From contig NZ_AYYW01000057.1 of assembly GCF_001434535.1 (NCBI RefSeq), positions 186,001 through 250,000 of the forward strand: 64,000 nucleotides of DNA. Reading direction: 5' to 3'. The stretch's first letter is position 1; the number at the start of each line of letters is the position of its first letter. Both the position numbers and the translations under genes were made by a program. This stretch comes from Ligilactobacillus animalis KCTC 3501 = DSM 20602. GTDB taxonomy: Bacteria; Bacillota; Bacilli; Lactobacillales; Lactobacillaceae. The notes under the pieces were generated by a model. It had not been told where the DNA came from. It was given only the letters and a program-made list of their open reading frames with translations, and did no database searches. Shown in pieces: positions 26,908-36,024 of this stretch.

Positions 26908-27534
26908 ATGTTTTATTCATTTATTCGAGGCCTAGTTAGGTTTCTTGTTTATCTGATCAACGGTAAACCAAACTTTGAAGGCAAAGAAAACTTACCTTCA
27001 GGAAATTATATTTTGGTTGGCCCACACCGCACTTGGTTTGATCCCTTGTATTTTGCCTTAGCAGCTTCTCCTAAAAAATTCAGCTTCATGGCAAAAGAAG
27101 AACTTTTCAAAAATCCAATTTTGCGGTTTATCCTAAAACATGCCAACGCTTTTCCGGTCAACCGAAAAAATCCTGGTCCCTCTGTGATCAAGACCCCAGT
27201 CAAGTTGCTTAAAAAAAGTGATCTTTCTTTGATCATGTTTCCTTCTGGGACTAGACATTCACAGGAAATGAAAGGGGGCGTCGTTTTGATCGCTAAAATG
27301 ACTGGTGTCCCGATCGTTCCTGCCGTTTACCAAGGGCCCTTGACCTTAAAAACACTCTTTAGTCGTAAAAAGACAACTGTTCGCTTTGGTGAACCGATCT
27401 ACGTTGATCGCAAAACTAAATTGACCGATGAGACCCAAGCAACGATCATCAATGAAATGGAACAAGCCTTTACCAAACTGGACAAAGCGATCGATCCAAA
27501 CTTCCACTACATCGATCCTACAACAAAAAAATAA
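26908..27534 (+). CDS. plsC: 1-acyl-sn-glycerol-3-phosphate acyltransferase
   Basis: PlsC makes phosphatidic acid for membrane phospholipids. The catalytic H-x4-D motif is H40-RTWF-D45, and the glycerophosphate-binding FPSGTRH and VPAVYQG segments follow. The 208 residues begin with one hydrophobic segment for membrane association. It has its own promoter and an unusual leader. Confidence 0.93.
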   Translation: MFYSFIRGLVRFLVYLINGKPNFEGKENLPSGNYILVGPHRTWFDPLYFALAASPKKFSFMAKEELFKNPILRFILKHANAFPVNRKNPGPSVIKTPVKLLKKSDLSLIMFPSGTRHSQEMKGGVVLIAKMTGVPIVPAVYQGPLTLKTLFSRKKTTVRFGEPIYVDRKTKLTDETQATIINEMEQAFTKLDKAIDPNFHYIDPTTKK

Positions 27535-27536
27535 CT

Positions 27537-27574
27537 AAAAATAGGTTGGACTCGCAAGTCACAACCTATTTTTA
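27537..27574. terminator. Bidirectional terminator between plsC and YneF gene
   Basis: AAAAATAGGTTG ... CAACCTATTTTT forms a hairpin with T-runs in both directions between two convergent genes. Confidence 0.88.
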
Positions 27575-27582
27575 GTTTTAAA

Positions 27583-27807
27583 TTACTTTTTAGACATATT
27601 TTGCTTCATTGAAGCCATCATTTGATGAAGTTTCTTTTCAGAAGGCTTTTGCCCCATCTGAATCATCATCGTCCGCAACATCTGTTCATTGATCGGCGGA
27701 TTTTTCTTCAAATAGTCTTCCATGTACTTACGAGCAGCAAAGAAACCACCAACAAAGCCAAGGATAAGCGCTAAGACTACAAGTACGATCCAAATTCCAG
27801 TAGACAT
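27583..27807 (-). CDS. YneF family (UPF0154) membrane protein
   Basis: The 74-residue protein has one N-terminal membrane helix ([25 protein letters not shown]) and the conserved [29 protein letters not shown] tail of the UPF0154 family. Function is unknown. It sits near the YnzC gene and lexA, as in Bacilli. Confidence 0.9.
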   Translation of the reverse strand: MSTGIWIVLVVLALILGFVGGFFAARKYMEDYLKKNPPINEQMLRTMMIQMGQKPSEKKLHQMMASMKQNMSKK

Positions 27808-27887
27808 TTCAGCACCCCCTTCTCATTATATTCATTCAACTACTTATTCTACACAAGTTATCCTTAAAAATAAAGCGCTAAACGACT

Positions 27888-28184
27888 TTAATTATCACGC
27901 AAACCACGTTCACGTTGGATCTTTTTGACCTTTTCTGGCGTAACTTCATTGCCATCTTTATCGTAGACTTGTAACATTTCTACGTGACTACGGAAGTTTT
28001 CTCTAAACATCGCTAAGTAAGTCTTACGCAATTCTTGTTGTTCTTCTTTTTCAGCTTCTGTTAGCGTGCCTTCTTTTTTCTTTTTAGATAATTCATTGAT
28101 GCGATCGATCAGTTCTTGGGGGATCGCACCTTTTTTTGCTTCCGTCGTTTCTGACGCTTGTTCTAATTTTTCGTCTTTTTCCAT
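27888..28184 (-). CDS. DUF896 / YnzC-family protein
   Basis: The 98-residue cytoplasmic protein has the DUF896 core: IPQELIDRINELSKKKKEGTLTEAEKEEQQELRKTYL, followed by FRSHVEMLQVYDKDGNEVTPEKV. In B. subtilis YnzC lies in the SOS-regulated yneA region beside lexA; here too it is divergent from lexA. Function is unknown. I start at MEKDEKLEQ, which has an AGAGGA SD. Confidence 0.88.
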   Translation of the reverse strand: MEKDEKLEQASETTEAKKGAIPQELIDRINELSKKKKEGTLTEAEKEEQQELRKTYLAMFRENFRSHVEMLQVYDKDGNEVTPEKVKKIQRERGLRDN

Positions 28185-28277
28185 GTTAAATTCCTCTTTT
28201 CCAAGATGATCTATCATTTATATTCTATCTCAAAATTTTAAGAAAGTCATTAACTTAGTCACTTTCTCTAGATAAAG

Positions 28278-28317
28278 CAAACGCTTGTTTGTAACTGTTG
28301 GTTTTCTATGTTATAAT
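28278..28317 (+). promoter_or_regulatory. lexA promoter with overlapping SOS-box-like repeat
   Basis: A -35 TTGTAA (28289-28294), 17-nt spacer and TATAAT (28312-28317) precede lexA. The inverted repeat CAAAC-GCTT-GTTTG (28278-28291) overlaps the -35. It has the spacing of the Gram-positive SOS box (GAAC-N4-GTTC type), so LexA autorepression is likely. Confidence 0.75.
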
Positions 28318-28348
28318 TACCCTATAAAAATGTATTGAGGTGTTCAAA

Positions 28349-28972
28349 ATGACAAAAGCATCCGAAAAAAGACAGCTAAACATTTTGCGTTTTATCTACA
28401 ATACAGTTGAGAGCAAAGGTTATCCACCGACTGTACGCGAGATCTGCCAAGCAGTCTCCCTTTCTTCGACCTCAACTGTACACGGTCATTTAGCACGCTT
28501 AACTAAGAAAGGCTTTCTTAAAAAAGATCCTACTAAGCCACGGGCAATGGAAGTTACTCCAGCTGGTCTAGACGCTTTGGGGATCAAAACGACCTTAAAT
28601 GAGATCCCCGTTGTCGGAACGGTAACTGCAGGGATGCCGATCTTAACCGTTGAAGAAACAACTGATTATTTCCCATTACCACCTAATTTAAGCGATGCCA
28701 ATGATTTGTTCATGTTGAACATCCGTGGTGAAAGCATGATCGATGCTGGGATCTTAGATGGTGATCAAGTTATCGTTAGAAAACAATCTGCTGCTGACAA
28801 TGGTGATATCGTGATCGCCATGACCGAAGACGATGAAGCAACGTGCAAGCGATTCTACAAAGAAGACGGATATTTTAGATTACAACCTGAAAATGAAACG
28901 ATGGATCCGATCATCTTGGATAATGTCGTAATTTTAGGCAAAGTCATTGGGCTCTACCGTGATATGATCTAA
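28349..28972 (+). CDS. lexA: SOS response repressor LexA
   Basis: LexA represses DNA-damage genes and cleaves itself when RecA is activated. The 207 residues contain an N-terminal winged helix ([24 protein letters not shown]), the Ala94-Gly95 cleavage site, catalytic Ser129 (RGESMI) and Lys167. The ATG at 28349 has SD TGAGGTG; a GTG three codons upstream overlaps that SD. Confidence 0.96.
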   Translation: MTKASEKRQLNILRFIYNTVESKGYPPTVREICQAVSLSSTSTVHGHLARLTKKGFLKKDPTKPRAMEVTPAGLDALGIKTTLNEIPVVGTVTAGMPILTVEETTDYFPLPPNLSDANDLFMLNIRGESMIDAGILDGDQVIVRKQSAADNGDIVIAMTEDDEATCKRFYKEDGYFRLQPENETMDPIILDNVVILGKVIGLYRDMI

Positions 28973-28987
28973 AGTCAATATTTTAGC

Positions 28988-29019
28988 AACTAGGAGTTTA
29001 CCGACTTCTAGTTTTTTTA
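28988..29019 (+). terminator. lexA terminator
   Basis: AACTAGGAG ... CTTCTAGTT hairpin followed by seven T residues. Confidence 0.85.
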
Positions 29020-29022
29020 TTC

Positions 29023-29053
29023 AAAAAAAAGATGCCTCAAAGTGCATCTTTTA
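29023..29053 (-). terminator. recN operon terminator
   Basis: Minus-strand hairpin AAAAGATGCACTTTGAGGCATCTTTT with a run of eight T residues, directly after recN. Confidence 0.88.
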
Positions 29054-29056
29054 GAA

Positions 29057-30736
29057 CTATTTACTTGCCTTAGCCATTTTTAGCAATTCTTCTGCATGTT
29101 CTAGCGTCAAAGTCGTGATCGAAGAACCCGATAACATTCGGGCTAATTCTTCGATCCGTTCCTTATCGTTTAAGATCGTCAGCGAAGTTTCAGTCCGACC
29201 ATTAGCTACATGCTTAGCAATAAAGTAGTGATGGTCTGCCACAGCTGCGACCTGTGGTAAATGCGTGATACACAACACTTGCGAATTAGTTGCGATCTGA
29301 CTGATCTTTTCTGCGATTGCCTGGGCGACGCGCCCACTGACTCCAGTATCGACCTCATCGAAAATAATACTCGTCACACCCTTATTTTGGGCAAAGATCG
29401 TCTTTAGCGCGAGCATGATCCGCGACAATTCACCACCAGAAGCGATCTTTGCTAAAGCGCCCATTTCTTCTCCGGGGTTAGTTTGAATGTAAAATTCGAC
29501 CCGATCAAGCCCAGTCTCAGTCAATTGCCCGTTCTCTGGTAAAAAACGTACTTCAAAAACAGCTTTATCCATATAAAGCGCACTTAATTGCTGATGGATC
29601 TCATTTTCAAGGCGTTTAGCAGTCTGTTTGCGTAACTCGCTGATCTCTAGTGCTAATTCTTTTGCCTTGGCGTGAGCTTCTTTGACCTGTTCGACTTGCT
29701 GCTCTAAGTTTTCATCGCTTTGTTGCATCGTTTCAAGCTCGTGTTTTATCTTATCGTAATAAGCCAAGATCGTTTCGATCGAATCACCATATTTACGCTT
29801 GAGCTGATGGATCGTTTCGAGCCGTGCCTCAATTGAATTTAGCAGTTCTTCATCCCACTCCAGATCACTTAATTGCCCTGAAACTTCATGTGCTGCATCT
29901 TGCAGATTATAAAAAGCATCAGAAACCTTTTCGTAGATCGCGGCTAATTCAGAATTGAACTCAGCCACATCTTCTAATTCACTCATGACATTTCCTAGAA
30001 CGCTCATCACATCTAATTCTTCACCATTTAGTGCTTGATAACTCATCTCTAAGGCGTGATGGATCGTTTGATAATTATCTAATTGACGTTTTTGTTCTTG
30101 GAGCTCTTCTTCTTCGCCCTCGTGTAACTGCGCCTCACTGATCTCATTAACTTGAAATTGTAACATATCGAGTCTTTGAGCCCACTCATGCGCATTTTTC
30201 TCGCGTTGCTCCAGTGCTTGCGAAAGGCGACGATAATTGGCATAAAGTGCCTGGTATTGTGTCAATTTAGCTAGGATCTCAGGCTGATAATTATCAACTA
30301 GGGCTAAATGGCGCTCAGGATCCATCAATTCTTGATGCTCATTTTGTCCGTGGATATCGATCAAGGTTTGCCCTACCTGCCGTAATGTGCCCAAATTGAC
30401 CAAAACACCATTTATCCGGCAAACATTTTTACCACTGCGATAAATATTGCGTTGTAAGATCAAAACGTCATCTTCACATTCGATCCCAAATTCATCTAAA
30501 AGCTCATATGTGCGCATCGCTTTAGGAATGGTAAATTGCCCCTGGAGTAACGACTTATTAGCTCCCTTGCGGATAAAATCACTCGAGCCACGTCCACCTG
30601 CTAGTAGTCCTAAAGCATCGATAATGATAGATTTACCAGCCCCTGTTTCACCAGTCAAGACCGTCATATTCGTTCCAAAATCAACGGTCAACTGCTCAAT
30701 AATTGCAAAATCACGGATCATTAATTCTTGTAACAA
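29057..30736 (-). CDS. recN: DNA repair protein RecN
   Basis: RecN is an SMC-like ATPase that acts early at double-strand breaks. The Walker A GETGAGKS is at residues 29-36, the centre is two coiled-coil arms, and the signature ASGGELSRIMLALK and Walker B SIIFDEVDTGVSG are near the C-terminus of the 559 residues. The TTG start gives the canonical MLQEL, with AGGAAAG a few nt upstream. It ends the asp23-to-recN operon. Confidence 0.95.
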   Translation of the reverse strand: MLQELMIRDFAIIEQLTVDFGTNMTVLTGETGAGKSIIIDALGLLAGGRGSSDFIRKGANKSLLQGQFTIPKAMRTYELLDEFGIECEDDVLILQRNIYRSGKNVCRINGVLVNLGTLRQVGQTLIDIHGQNEHQELMDPERHLALVDNYQPEILAKLTQYQALYANYRRLSQALEQREKNAHEWAQRLDMLQFQVNEISEAQLHEGEEEELQEQKRQLDNYQTIHHALEMSYQALNGEELDVMSVLGNVMSELEDVAEFNSELAAIYEKVSDAFYNLQDAAHEVSGQLSDLEWDEELLNSIEARLETIHQLKRKYGDSIETILAYYDKIKHELETMQQSDENLEQQVEQVKEAHAKAKELALEISELRKQTAKRLENEIHQQLSALYMDKAVFEVRFLPENGQLTETGLDRVEFYIQTNPGEEMGALAKIASGGELSRIMLALKTIFAQNKGVTSIIFDEVDTGVSGRVAQAIAEKISQIATNSQVLCITHLPQVAAVADHHYFIAKHVANGRTETSLTILNDKERIEELARMLSGSSITTLTLEHAEELLKMAKASK

Positions 30737-30780
30737 AGTACTTTCCTGCTGTTGCTAAGAGTAACAGTTTTTCCTTTCCC
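30737..30780 (-). promoter_or_regulatory. Hairpin-bridged Shine-Dalgarno of recN
   Basis: GAAAGGAAAAA (about 30768-30778) is followed by a 5-bp stem CTGTT/AACAG (30763-30767 with 30749-30753) and then CAGGAAAGTACT and TTG. A second SD-like AGGAAAG after the stem means bridging may not be needed here. This is a weak member. Confidence 0.45.
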
Positions 30781-30794
30781 AAAATCTAAAAGTC

Positions 30795-31253
30795 CTATTT
30801 ATCATCGATCAAAGCCAATAATTTACGCTCGATCTGCAATGCATCCTCATTTGAGCGTGCAAAGAGCATGATCGTGTCATCATCGCCTAAAGTAGCAAAG
30901 ACTTCATCATAGTTCATTTGTGAGATCAAGCTCGAAAGCGCTGGCCCATTACCAGGCAAAACTTTGACCATACATAGATCACGGTGACAGTCAGAAACAA
31001 GATAGGCGTCACGCAAAACTTTCCTTAGTTTTTTTTCGGTATTATCCTTCTTGGTCGTCGGTAAACTATACCGATACGATCCATCTGGCGTTGGGACTTT
31101 GATCAACTGCATCTCTTTTACGTCACGTGAGATAGTAGCTTGAGTCACTTCAACTCCCTTAGCTGAAAGGAGACTAACAAAGTCTTCTTGCCGATAAATC
31201 GCATTATCCTGGATCATTTTTTTAATAATTCGTTGTCTATCTTGTTTTCTCAC
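30795..31253 (-). CDS. argR: ArgR-family arginine repressor
   Basis: The 152-residue protein has the N-terminal winged helix (EDFVSLLSAKGVEVTQATISRDVKEMQLIKV) and a C-terminal arginine-binding oligomerisation domain (GDDTIMLFARSNEDALQIERKL). It regulates arginine genes, and this copy lies in the tlyA-recN position typical of AhrC. Start is GTG with AGGAAGGA 10 nt upstream; a small TTTCTC/GAGAAA hairpin overlaps the start. Confidence 0.93.
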   Translation of the reverse strand: MRKQDRQRIIKKMIQDNAIYRQEDFVSLLSAKGVEVTQATISRDVKEMQLIKVPTPDGSYRYSLPTTKKDNTEKKLRKVLRDAYLVSDCHRDLCMVKVLPGNGPALSSLISQMNYDEVFATLGDDDTIMLFARSNEDALQIERKLLALIDDK

Positions 31254-31273
31254 TGAGAAATCATCCTTCCTAC

Positions 31274-32101
31274 CTACTTATCTTTTTGATGAAGTAATGT
31301 TTGATGGGCTTGTTTGATCACCGCACTTGGATCGACATTCGCACTGATCGTTGCAGTCTCTGAGGTTGAACGCAAATGAACTAAAAATTCAATATTTCCT
31401 TCACCACCCGTGATCGGTGAAAAATCAAGGTCTAAAACATCATAGCCTGCTTTGACAGCAAAAGCGATCAACTCTTGGGCTACTTCTAAATGAACTTTTT
31501 CATCCCGAACGATCCCATGCTTACCGACCTTTTCACGGCCCGCCTCAAATTGAGGCTTGATCAAAGCCACCACGTCTCCGCCCGGCTCCAAGATCGCATG
31601 TAAAGTCGGCAAAATAAGTTGTAAAGAAATAAAAGAAACATCGATCGTCGCAAAATCAGGGCGTCCAGCAGTAAAATCTTCTAATTTACTGTAGCGAAAG
31701 TTAGTATTCTCCATCACAACGACTCGCGGATCTTGGCGCAACTTCCAAGCTAATTGATTAGTTCCCACATCGAGAGCATAACTCAACTTAGCCCCTTTTT
31801 GTAAGGCGACATCAGTAAAGCCCCCCGTAGATGAACCAATATCAAGGACTGTCTTATTTTTGGTACTTAGTTTAAAGACTTTGAGCGCTTTTTCAAGCTT
31901 TAAGCCACCACGACTAACATAAGGAATTTTTTTACCCTTAAAATGTAATTTGACACTTGGATCGATCTTTTCACCTGGTTTATCTAAGCGTTCTTCATTT
32001 TCACCTAAGATCTCGCCTGCCATAACTGCACGTTTTGCTTGTTCGCGTGTCTCGAATAGACCCTGCTTGACCAATAATACATCTACACGTTCTTTTTTCA
32101 T
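31274..32101 (-). CDS. tlyA: TlyA-family rRNA ribose methyltransferase
   Basis: The protein has an S4 domain (MKKERVDVLLVKQGLFETREQAKRAVMAGE) and an FtsJ-like methyltransferase domain with SAM motif DIGSSTGGFTDVALQKG. TlyA 2'-O-methylates 16S and 23S rRNA; the older name hemolysin A is misleading. It lies 12-20 nt from both neighbours in the ispA-tlyA-argR-recN series. Confidence 0.92.
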   Translation of the reverse strand: MKKERVDVLLVKQGLFETREQAKRAVMAGEILGENEERLDKPGEKIDPSVKLHFKGKKIPYVSRGGLKLEKALKVFKLSTKNKTVLDIGSSTGGFTDVALQKGAKLSYALDVGTNQLAWKLRQDPRVVVMENTNFRYSKLEDFTAGRPDFATIDVSFISLQLILPTLHAILEPGGDVVALIKPQFEAGREKVGKHGIVRDEKVHLEVAQELIAFAVKAGYDVLDLDFSPITGGEGNIEFLVHLRSTSETATISANVDPSAVIKQAHQTLLHQKDK

Positions 32102-32115
32102 ACTTACATCCTTAC

Positions 32116-32994
32116 TTATAATTTAAAATACTCTAGCACTTGACGCAAAAGAGAAGTCTCAAAACCACTTCCGGCTAAAAACTCAAGTTGATCTTTTGCT
32201 TGTTCCAACGTATTAGCTAGCGCTTGCTTAGCTCCCTCTAGTCCTAAAAGGCGCGGATAAGTATTTTTATTTTCCGCCACATCCTTATTAGCTGTCTTAC
32301 CCAACTCGGCAGTCGTCGCCGTTACATCTAAAATATCGTCATAGATCTGAAAGGCTAGACCAAATTTTTGGCCAAAAGTAACTAATGCCTGCTCTTGTTT
32401 TGGGGTCGCTCCACCTAAAATGGCACCGGCAAAACAAGCATACTCCAACAATTGTCCGGTCTTGTTTTTATGGACTTGCATCAACTCAGCTAAAGTCAAC
32501 GTGGTCTTTTCACCTAAGATATCACTGGTTTGGCCTGCGACCATCCCATTTGCCCCTGCAGCTTTGGCGAGTTCAGCCACCAAGGTAACACGTTTTTTAG
32601 GTGACAGCTTTGTTTTAGCTATCCAACCAAAAGCCTCAGTTAAAAGGGCATCACCTGCTAAAACCGCTATATCTTGACCAAAAACTTTATGATTTGTCGG
32701 TTTTCCCCGCCGGAGATCATCATTATCCATCTCAGGTAGATCATCATGGATCAAAGAGTAGGTGTGCAGAAATTCTAAACTTCCCGCCACACTCAAAACA
32801 TCTGGATCGATCTTTTTGCCTAAACTTTGACAGATCAACATGATCAAAAGCGGTCTGATCCGCTTACCACCCGCTTCAAGCGAATATTGCATAGCTGCTT
32901 GTAGCGTCTTATTCTCAGTAAATTGTGCCAAGTAATGTCGCATATGCTGTTCAAGCAAAGGGATCATTTTATTTTGAAAAGTTGCTAACTGCAT
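32116..32994 (-). CDS. ispA: Farnesyl diphosphate synthase (geranyltranstransferase)
   Basis: This polyprenyl synthase makes C15 diphosphate for undecaprenyl carrier lipid. The first Asp-rich motif DDLPEMDNDD is at about residues 84-93, with a small residue pattern typical of C15 enzymes; the second, QIYDDILD, is near residue 217. The GGKRIRPLL and FLHTYSLIHDD segments are also present. It follows xseB after a leader of 104 nt. Confidence 0.93.
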   Translation of the reverse strand: MQLATFQNKMIPLLEQHMRHYLAQFTENKTLQAAMQYSLEAGGKRIRPLLIMLICQSLGKKIDPDVLSVAGSLEFLHTYSLIHDDLPEMDNDDLRRGKPTNHKVFGQDIAVLAGDALLTEAFGWIAKTKLSPKKRVTLVAELAKAAGANGMVAGQTSDILGEKTTLTLAELMQVHKNKTGQLLEYACFAGAILGGATPKQEQALVTFGQKFGLAFQIYDDILDVTATTAELGKTANKDVAENKNTYPRLLGLEGAKQALANTLEQAKDQLEFLAGSGFETSLLRQVLEYFKL

Positions 32995-33087
32995 TTTTCA
33001 CTCTCTAGGTATGGGATCATCAAGAAAACCTAGATTCCTTCCTTGTTTACTTTAACAGTATTGCTCCCATCAAATTTCTCACAATAC
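32995..33087 (-). promoter_or_regulatory. Two-hairpin leader RNA with bridged SD (ispA)
   Basis: P1 pairs GTATTG (33082-33087) with CAATAC (33058-33063). SD AAGGAAGGAA (33035-33044) follows. P2 pairs TCTAGGT (33028-33034) with ACCTAGA (33004-33010), then GAGTGAAAA and ATG. The P1 loop GAGAAA (33075-33080) and ATGGGA (33065-33070) are complementary to TTTCTT (33022-33027, one G-U) and TCCCAT (33011-33016) in the P2 loop, the same order as in plsC. There is no promoter in the gap, so the element acts inside the operon. Confidence 0.65.
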
Positions 33088-33098
33088 ACAGCTAAATC

Positions 33099-33326
33099 TC
33101 AGTCATTGTTTGCTTCAAAGACGACTTCTTGACCTTCTTCGTTGATAACTTTGGTCAGAGTATCCTCGGCATTTTGGAGGGTCTCTTGTAATTTTTTACT
33201 CAAAGCTACCCCTTTTTGGAATTGTGCTAGCGCTTCTTCTAAAGGAACATCGCCTTGCTCAAGTTTGCCTACGATCGCTTCTAACATTTGTAATTCTTGT
33301 TCAAAAGTTAAATTATTTTCTGTCAT
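33099..33326 (-). CDS. xseB: Exodeoxyribonuclease VII small subunit
   Basis: The 75-residue coiled-coil subunit has the usual [40 protein letters not shown] pattern (in parts). It overlaps xseA by 4 nt. Confidence 0.95.
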   Translation of the reverse strand: MTENNLTFEQELQMLEAIVGKLEQGDVPLEEALAQFQKGVALSKKLQETLQNAEDTLTKVINEEGQEVVFEANND

Positions 33327-34666
33327 TTTTTCTTCATCCCATCAATTTTAGTAACTTTAGCCTTCACACTACCATCGCTCAAATGCAATTTGATCTCCGA
33401 ACCGACCGTCAGATCAGATGTCTTTTTGATGATCTTTTCATCCGCTGTGACGTAAGAAAAGCCACGTCCCATGACACGTAACGGGCTCAACATATCCAAG
33501 GCATTAGTAGCCTTTATCAAACGTTGCTCCCTATCACCAACATACTTTTCCGTTGCCCGGAATAGATCTTTTTTGAGTTGTACCACTTGTTGTTTATGCA
33601 AGTTGATCGTATCTTTTGGCGAAGAACTCTGCAAACGCGTCATCAACTCCGAAAATGACTTTTCTTTTTGATATAACTGTTCCCGGTAAGCCTGTTTGAG
33701 TCGATTCTGGTAACCATCAAGCTTTTGAAGGTAGCCTTCATACAGACGGTTTGGTTGCATAAAAACGTAAGAATTTTGCAATTTTTGTAGCCGTTGGCGG
33801 CGTAACTTCAGCATAGCTTGATAACTTTGGATCAAGCGCAACTTATCTTGTTTGATCCGTAAGATCTCGTCTTCTAAGACCGGTGTTGCCAATTCAGCTG
33901 CTGCAGTAGGGGTCGCCGCTCTGACATCAGCTACTAAATCAGCGATCGTCGTATCGGTTTCGTGTCCAACCGAAGAAATGATCGGGATCTGGCTTTCAAA
34001 GATCGCTCGGGCAACTTTTTCTTCGTTAAAGGGCCATAGATCCTCGATCGAGCCCCCACCACGACCGATAATGATCGTATCAAAATCTCCTCGAGCATTG
34101 ACCTCTTTTAAACGTCCAACTAATGAATCAGCTGCTTTTTCGCCCTGAACGACTGCGGGAAATAAAACTAGTTGTGCGATCGGATACCGCCGTCTAGTAG
34201 TCGTGATGATATCGCGGATGACCGCGCCCGATGGACTAGTGATCACTGCGATCCGTTTAGGAAAATGGACTAATGGCCGCTTAGGTGCGCTAAACAACCC
34301 TTCTGTGGCTAATTTAGTTTTTAATTGCTCAAACGCTTGATACAAAGCGCCCACACCATCTGGTTCCATCTTCTCGATCGTGATTTGGTAATTTCCACTA
34401 GGTTCATACAGATCTACTCTTCCGACCACTAAGACTTTCATTCCATCTTCAACATTGAATTTCAGTTTGTTAAATGCCGATTGAAACATGACTGCATCTA
34501 TTTTAGCACCATCGTCTTTTAAACTAAAATATTGATGGCGGGGACGTAAACGGAAATTTGAGATCTCACCAGTCAGATAGACACGATTCAAATATGGATC
34601 AGCACTGAATTTTCGATGTAAATACTTAGTTAGTGCGGTGACGGTCAAATATTGATCTTTTTCCAT
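33323..34666 (-). CDS. xseA: Exodeoxyribonuclease VII large subunit
   Basis: XseA is the catalytic subunit that degrades single-stranded DNA. The 447 residues contain an N-terminal OB fold ([23 protein letters not shown]), the catalytic core with [16 protein letters not shown] and [27 protein letters not shown], and a long coiled coil to which XseB binds. Start overlaps the folD stop by one base. Confidence 0.96.
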   Translation of the reverse strand: MEKDQYLTVTALTKYLHRKFSADPYLNRVYLTGEISNFRLRPRHQYFSLKDDGAKIDAVMFQSAFNKLKFNVEDGMKVLVVGRVDLYEPSGNYQITIEKMEPDGVGALYQAFEQLKTKLATEGLFSAPKRPLVHFPKRIAVITSPSGAVIRDIITTTRRRYPIAQLVLFPAVVQGEKAADSLVGRLKEVNARGDFDTIIIGRGGGSIEDLWPFNEEKVARAIFESQIPIISSVGHETDTTIADLVADVRAATPTAAAELATPVLEDEILRIKQDKLRLIQSYQAMLKLRRQRLQKLQNSYVFMQPNRLYEGYLQKLDGYQNRLKQAYREQLYQKEKSFSELMTRLQSSSPKDTINLHKQQVVQLKKDLFRATEKYVGDREQRLIKATNALDMLSPLRVMGRGFSYVTADEKIIKKTSDLTVGSEIKLHLSDGSVKAKVTKIDGMKKK

Positions 34667-35514
34667 TAGCTATTGCTCTTTTCTGCCAATTCAAGCGTTT
34701 GTTGCATCAACATTGCGATCGTCATCGGTCCAACGCCGCCGGGAACTGGTGTCAAATAAGCTGCCTTAGTTACAGCACTAGCTTGTTTGACATCACCGAC
34801 TAATTTGCCGTTAGCCAAACGGTTGATCCCAACATCGATCACAGTTGCGCCTTCCTTGATATAAGTCTCATCGACCATTTCAGCTCGTCCCGTTGCAACG
34901 ACTAAAATATCAGCCTGGCTAGCAACTCTTGGAAGATCTTTAGTCTTACTATGCGCCACAGTGACGGTAGCATCTGCATTTATCATCAAAGCAGCTAAAG
35001 GACGTCCAACTAAATTACTGCGTCCGATGATCACAACATTTTTACCAGCCACCGGGATCTGATACTCTTCTAATAGGACCATAATGCCACGTGGGGTACA
35101 TGGTAAAGCTTTAGGCTGGTCCATAAAAAGATGGCCTAAATTTTCGGGATGCAAACCATCAGCATCCTTTTTCGGATCGATCCGTTCGATCACTGCATTT
35201 TCATCAAGCTGTGCTGGTAACGGCATCTGCACCAAGATCGCATGGACTGTTACATCGCCATTCAACTCATCGATCAATTGTAATAACTCTGCTTGTGTCG
35301 TGTTAGCTGGTAAAGTGATATCTTTAGTCTTGATCCCGATCTTTTCAGCTGCCCGTTTTTTATTGCGGACATATACATGACTAGCCGGATCATCCCCTAC
35401 TAAAACAACAGCCAAACATGGCTCTAACCCTTGTTGCTTTAACTTTTCTGTCTTTCCCTTTAATTGGCTGCGGATTTTTTCAGCAGTTCCGCGTCCGTCT
35501 ATCATCACTGTCAT
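34666..35514 (-). CDS. folD: Methylenetetrahydrofolate dehydrogenase / cyclohydrolase
   Basis: FolD is the bifunctional folate one-carbon enzyme. It has YVRNKKRAAEKIGI with the catalytic Lys, the VIGRSNLVGRPLA nucleotide segment and PVPGGVGPMTIAMLMQ near the C-terminus; about 282 residues. The ATG at 35514 is used; an ATG three codons later (MIDGRG) and a GTG three codons earlier are alternatives. Confidence 0.96.
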   Translation of the reverse strand: MTVMIDGRGTAEKIRSQLKGKTEKLKQQGLEPCLAVVLVGDDPASHVYVRNKKRAAEKIGIKTKDITLPANTTQAELLQLIDELNGDVTVHAILVQMPLPAQLDENAVIERIDPKKDADGLHPENLGHLFMDQPKALPCTPRGIMVLLEEYQIPVAGKNVVIIGRSNLVGRPLAALMINADATVTVAHSKTKDLPRVASQADILVVATGRAEMVDETYIKEGATVIDVGINRLANGKLVGDVKQASAVTKAAYLTPVPGGVGPMTIAMLMQQTLELAEKSNS

Positions 35515-35582
35515 ATAAATCACAACCTTAACTTTAGTGTATACCTAATATTTTAGCACACTCAGCTACATTTTTTTCAAAA

Positions 35583-35622
35583 ATAAAATGCCTGCACTAA
35601 ACTTTAGTACAGACATTTTTCA
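35583..35622 (-). terminator. Hairpin after nusB
   Basis: AAAATGTCTGTACTAAA ... TTTAGTGCAGGCATTTT folds strongly and ends in TATTTTT. It probably reduces expression of folD and downstream genes relative to nusB. Confidence 0.8.
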
Positions 35623-35625
35623 TCT

Positions 35626-36024
35626 TTAAAGTAGATTTGATAAAACACCATTAATAAAACGCCGTGATTTATCATCACTAAATTCCTTAGCTAACTGCAA
35701 AGCTTCGTCTAAAGCCACTTTAGCCGGAACATCATCAACATAAAGCATTTCATAGATCGCTAAGCGCAAGATCAAGAGGTCTGTCTTGTTCAAGCGTGCG
35801 AGCGTCCAATTTGCGCTCAAATGTTGATCGATCTTTGCGTCTAATTCAGATTGGTGTGTAAGTACGCCTTCTACCAATTCAGGCAAGTAGGCTGGTACTG
35901 TAGTTGTCGCCTCATCTTCCAACAAAGCTTCGTAAACGTCTTGTGGTAAGGCATCTGGGTTGCTATTCAACGCAAAAAGTGCTTGAAAAGCCAGTTTACG
36001 CGTATCATGTCTACTAATACTCAC
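35626..36024 (-). CDS. nusB: Transcription antitermination factor NusB
   Basis: The 132-residue all-helical protein binds rRNA leaders with S10. It has RKLAFQALFAL and the LLRLAIYEMLYVDDVPAKVALDEALQLAKEFSDDKSRRFINGVL signature (in parts). GTG start directly after the asp23 stop (TAGTG). Confidence 0.95.
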   Translation of the reverse strand: MSISRHDTRKLAFQALFALNSNPDALPQDVYEALLEDEATTTVPAYLPELVEGVLTHQSELDAKIDQHLSANWTLARLNKTDLLILRLAIYEMLYVDDVPAKVALDEALQLAKEFSDDKSRRFINGVLSNLL

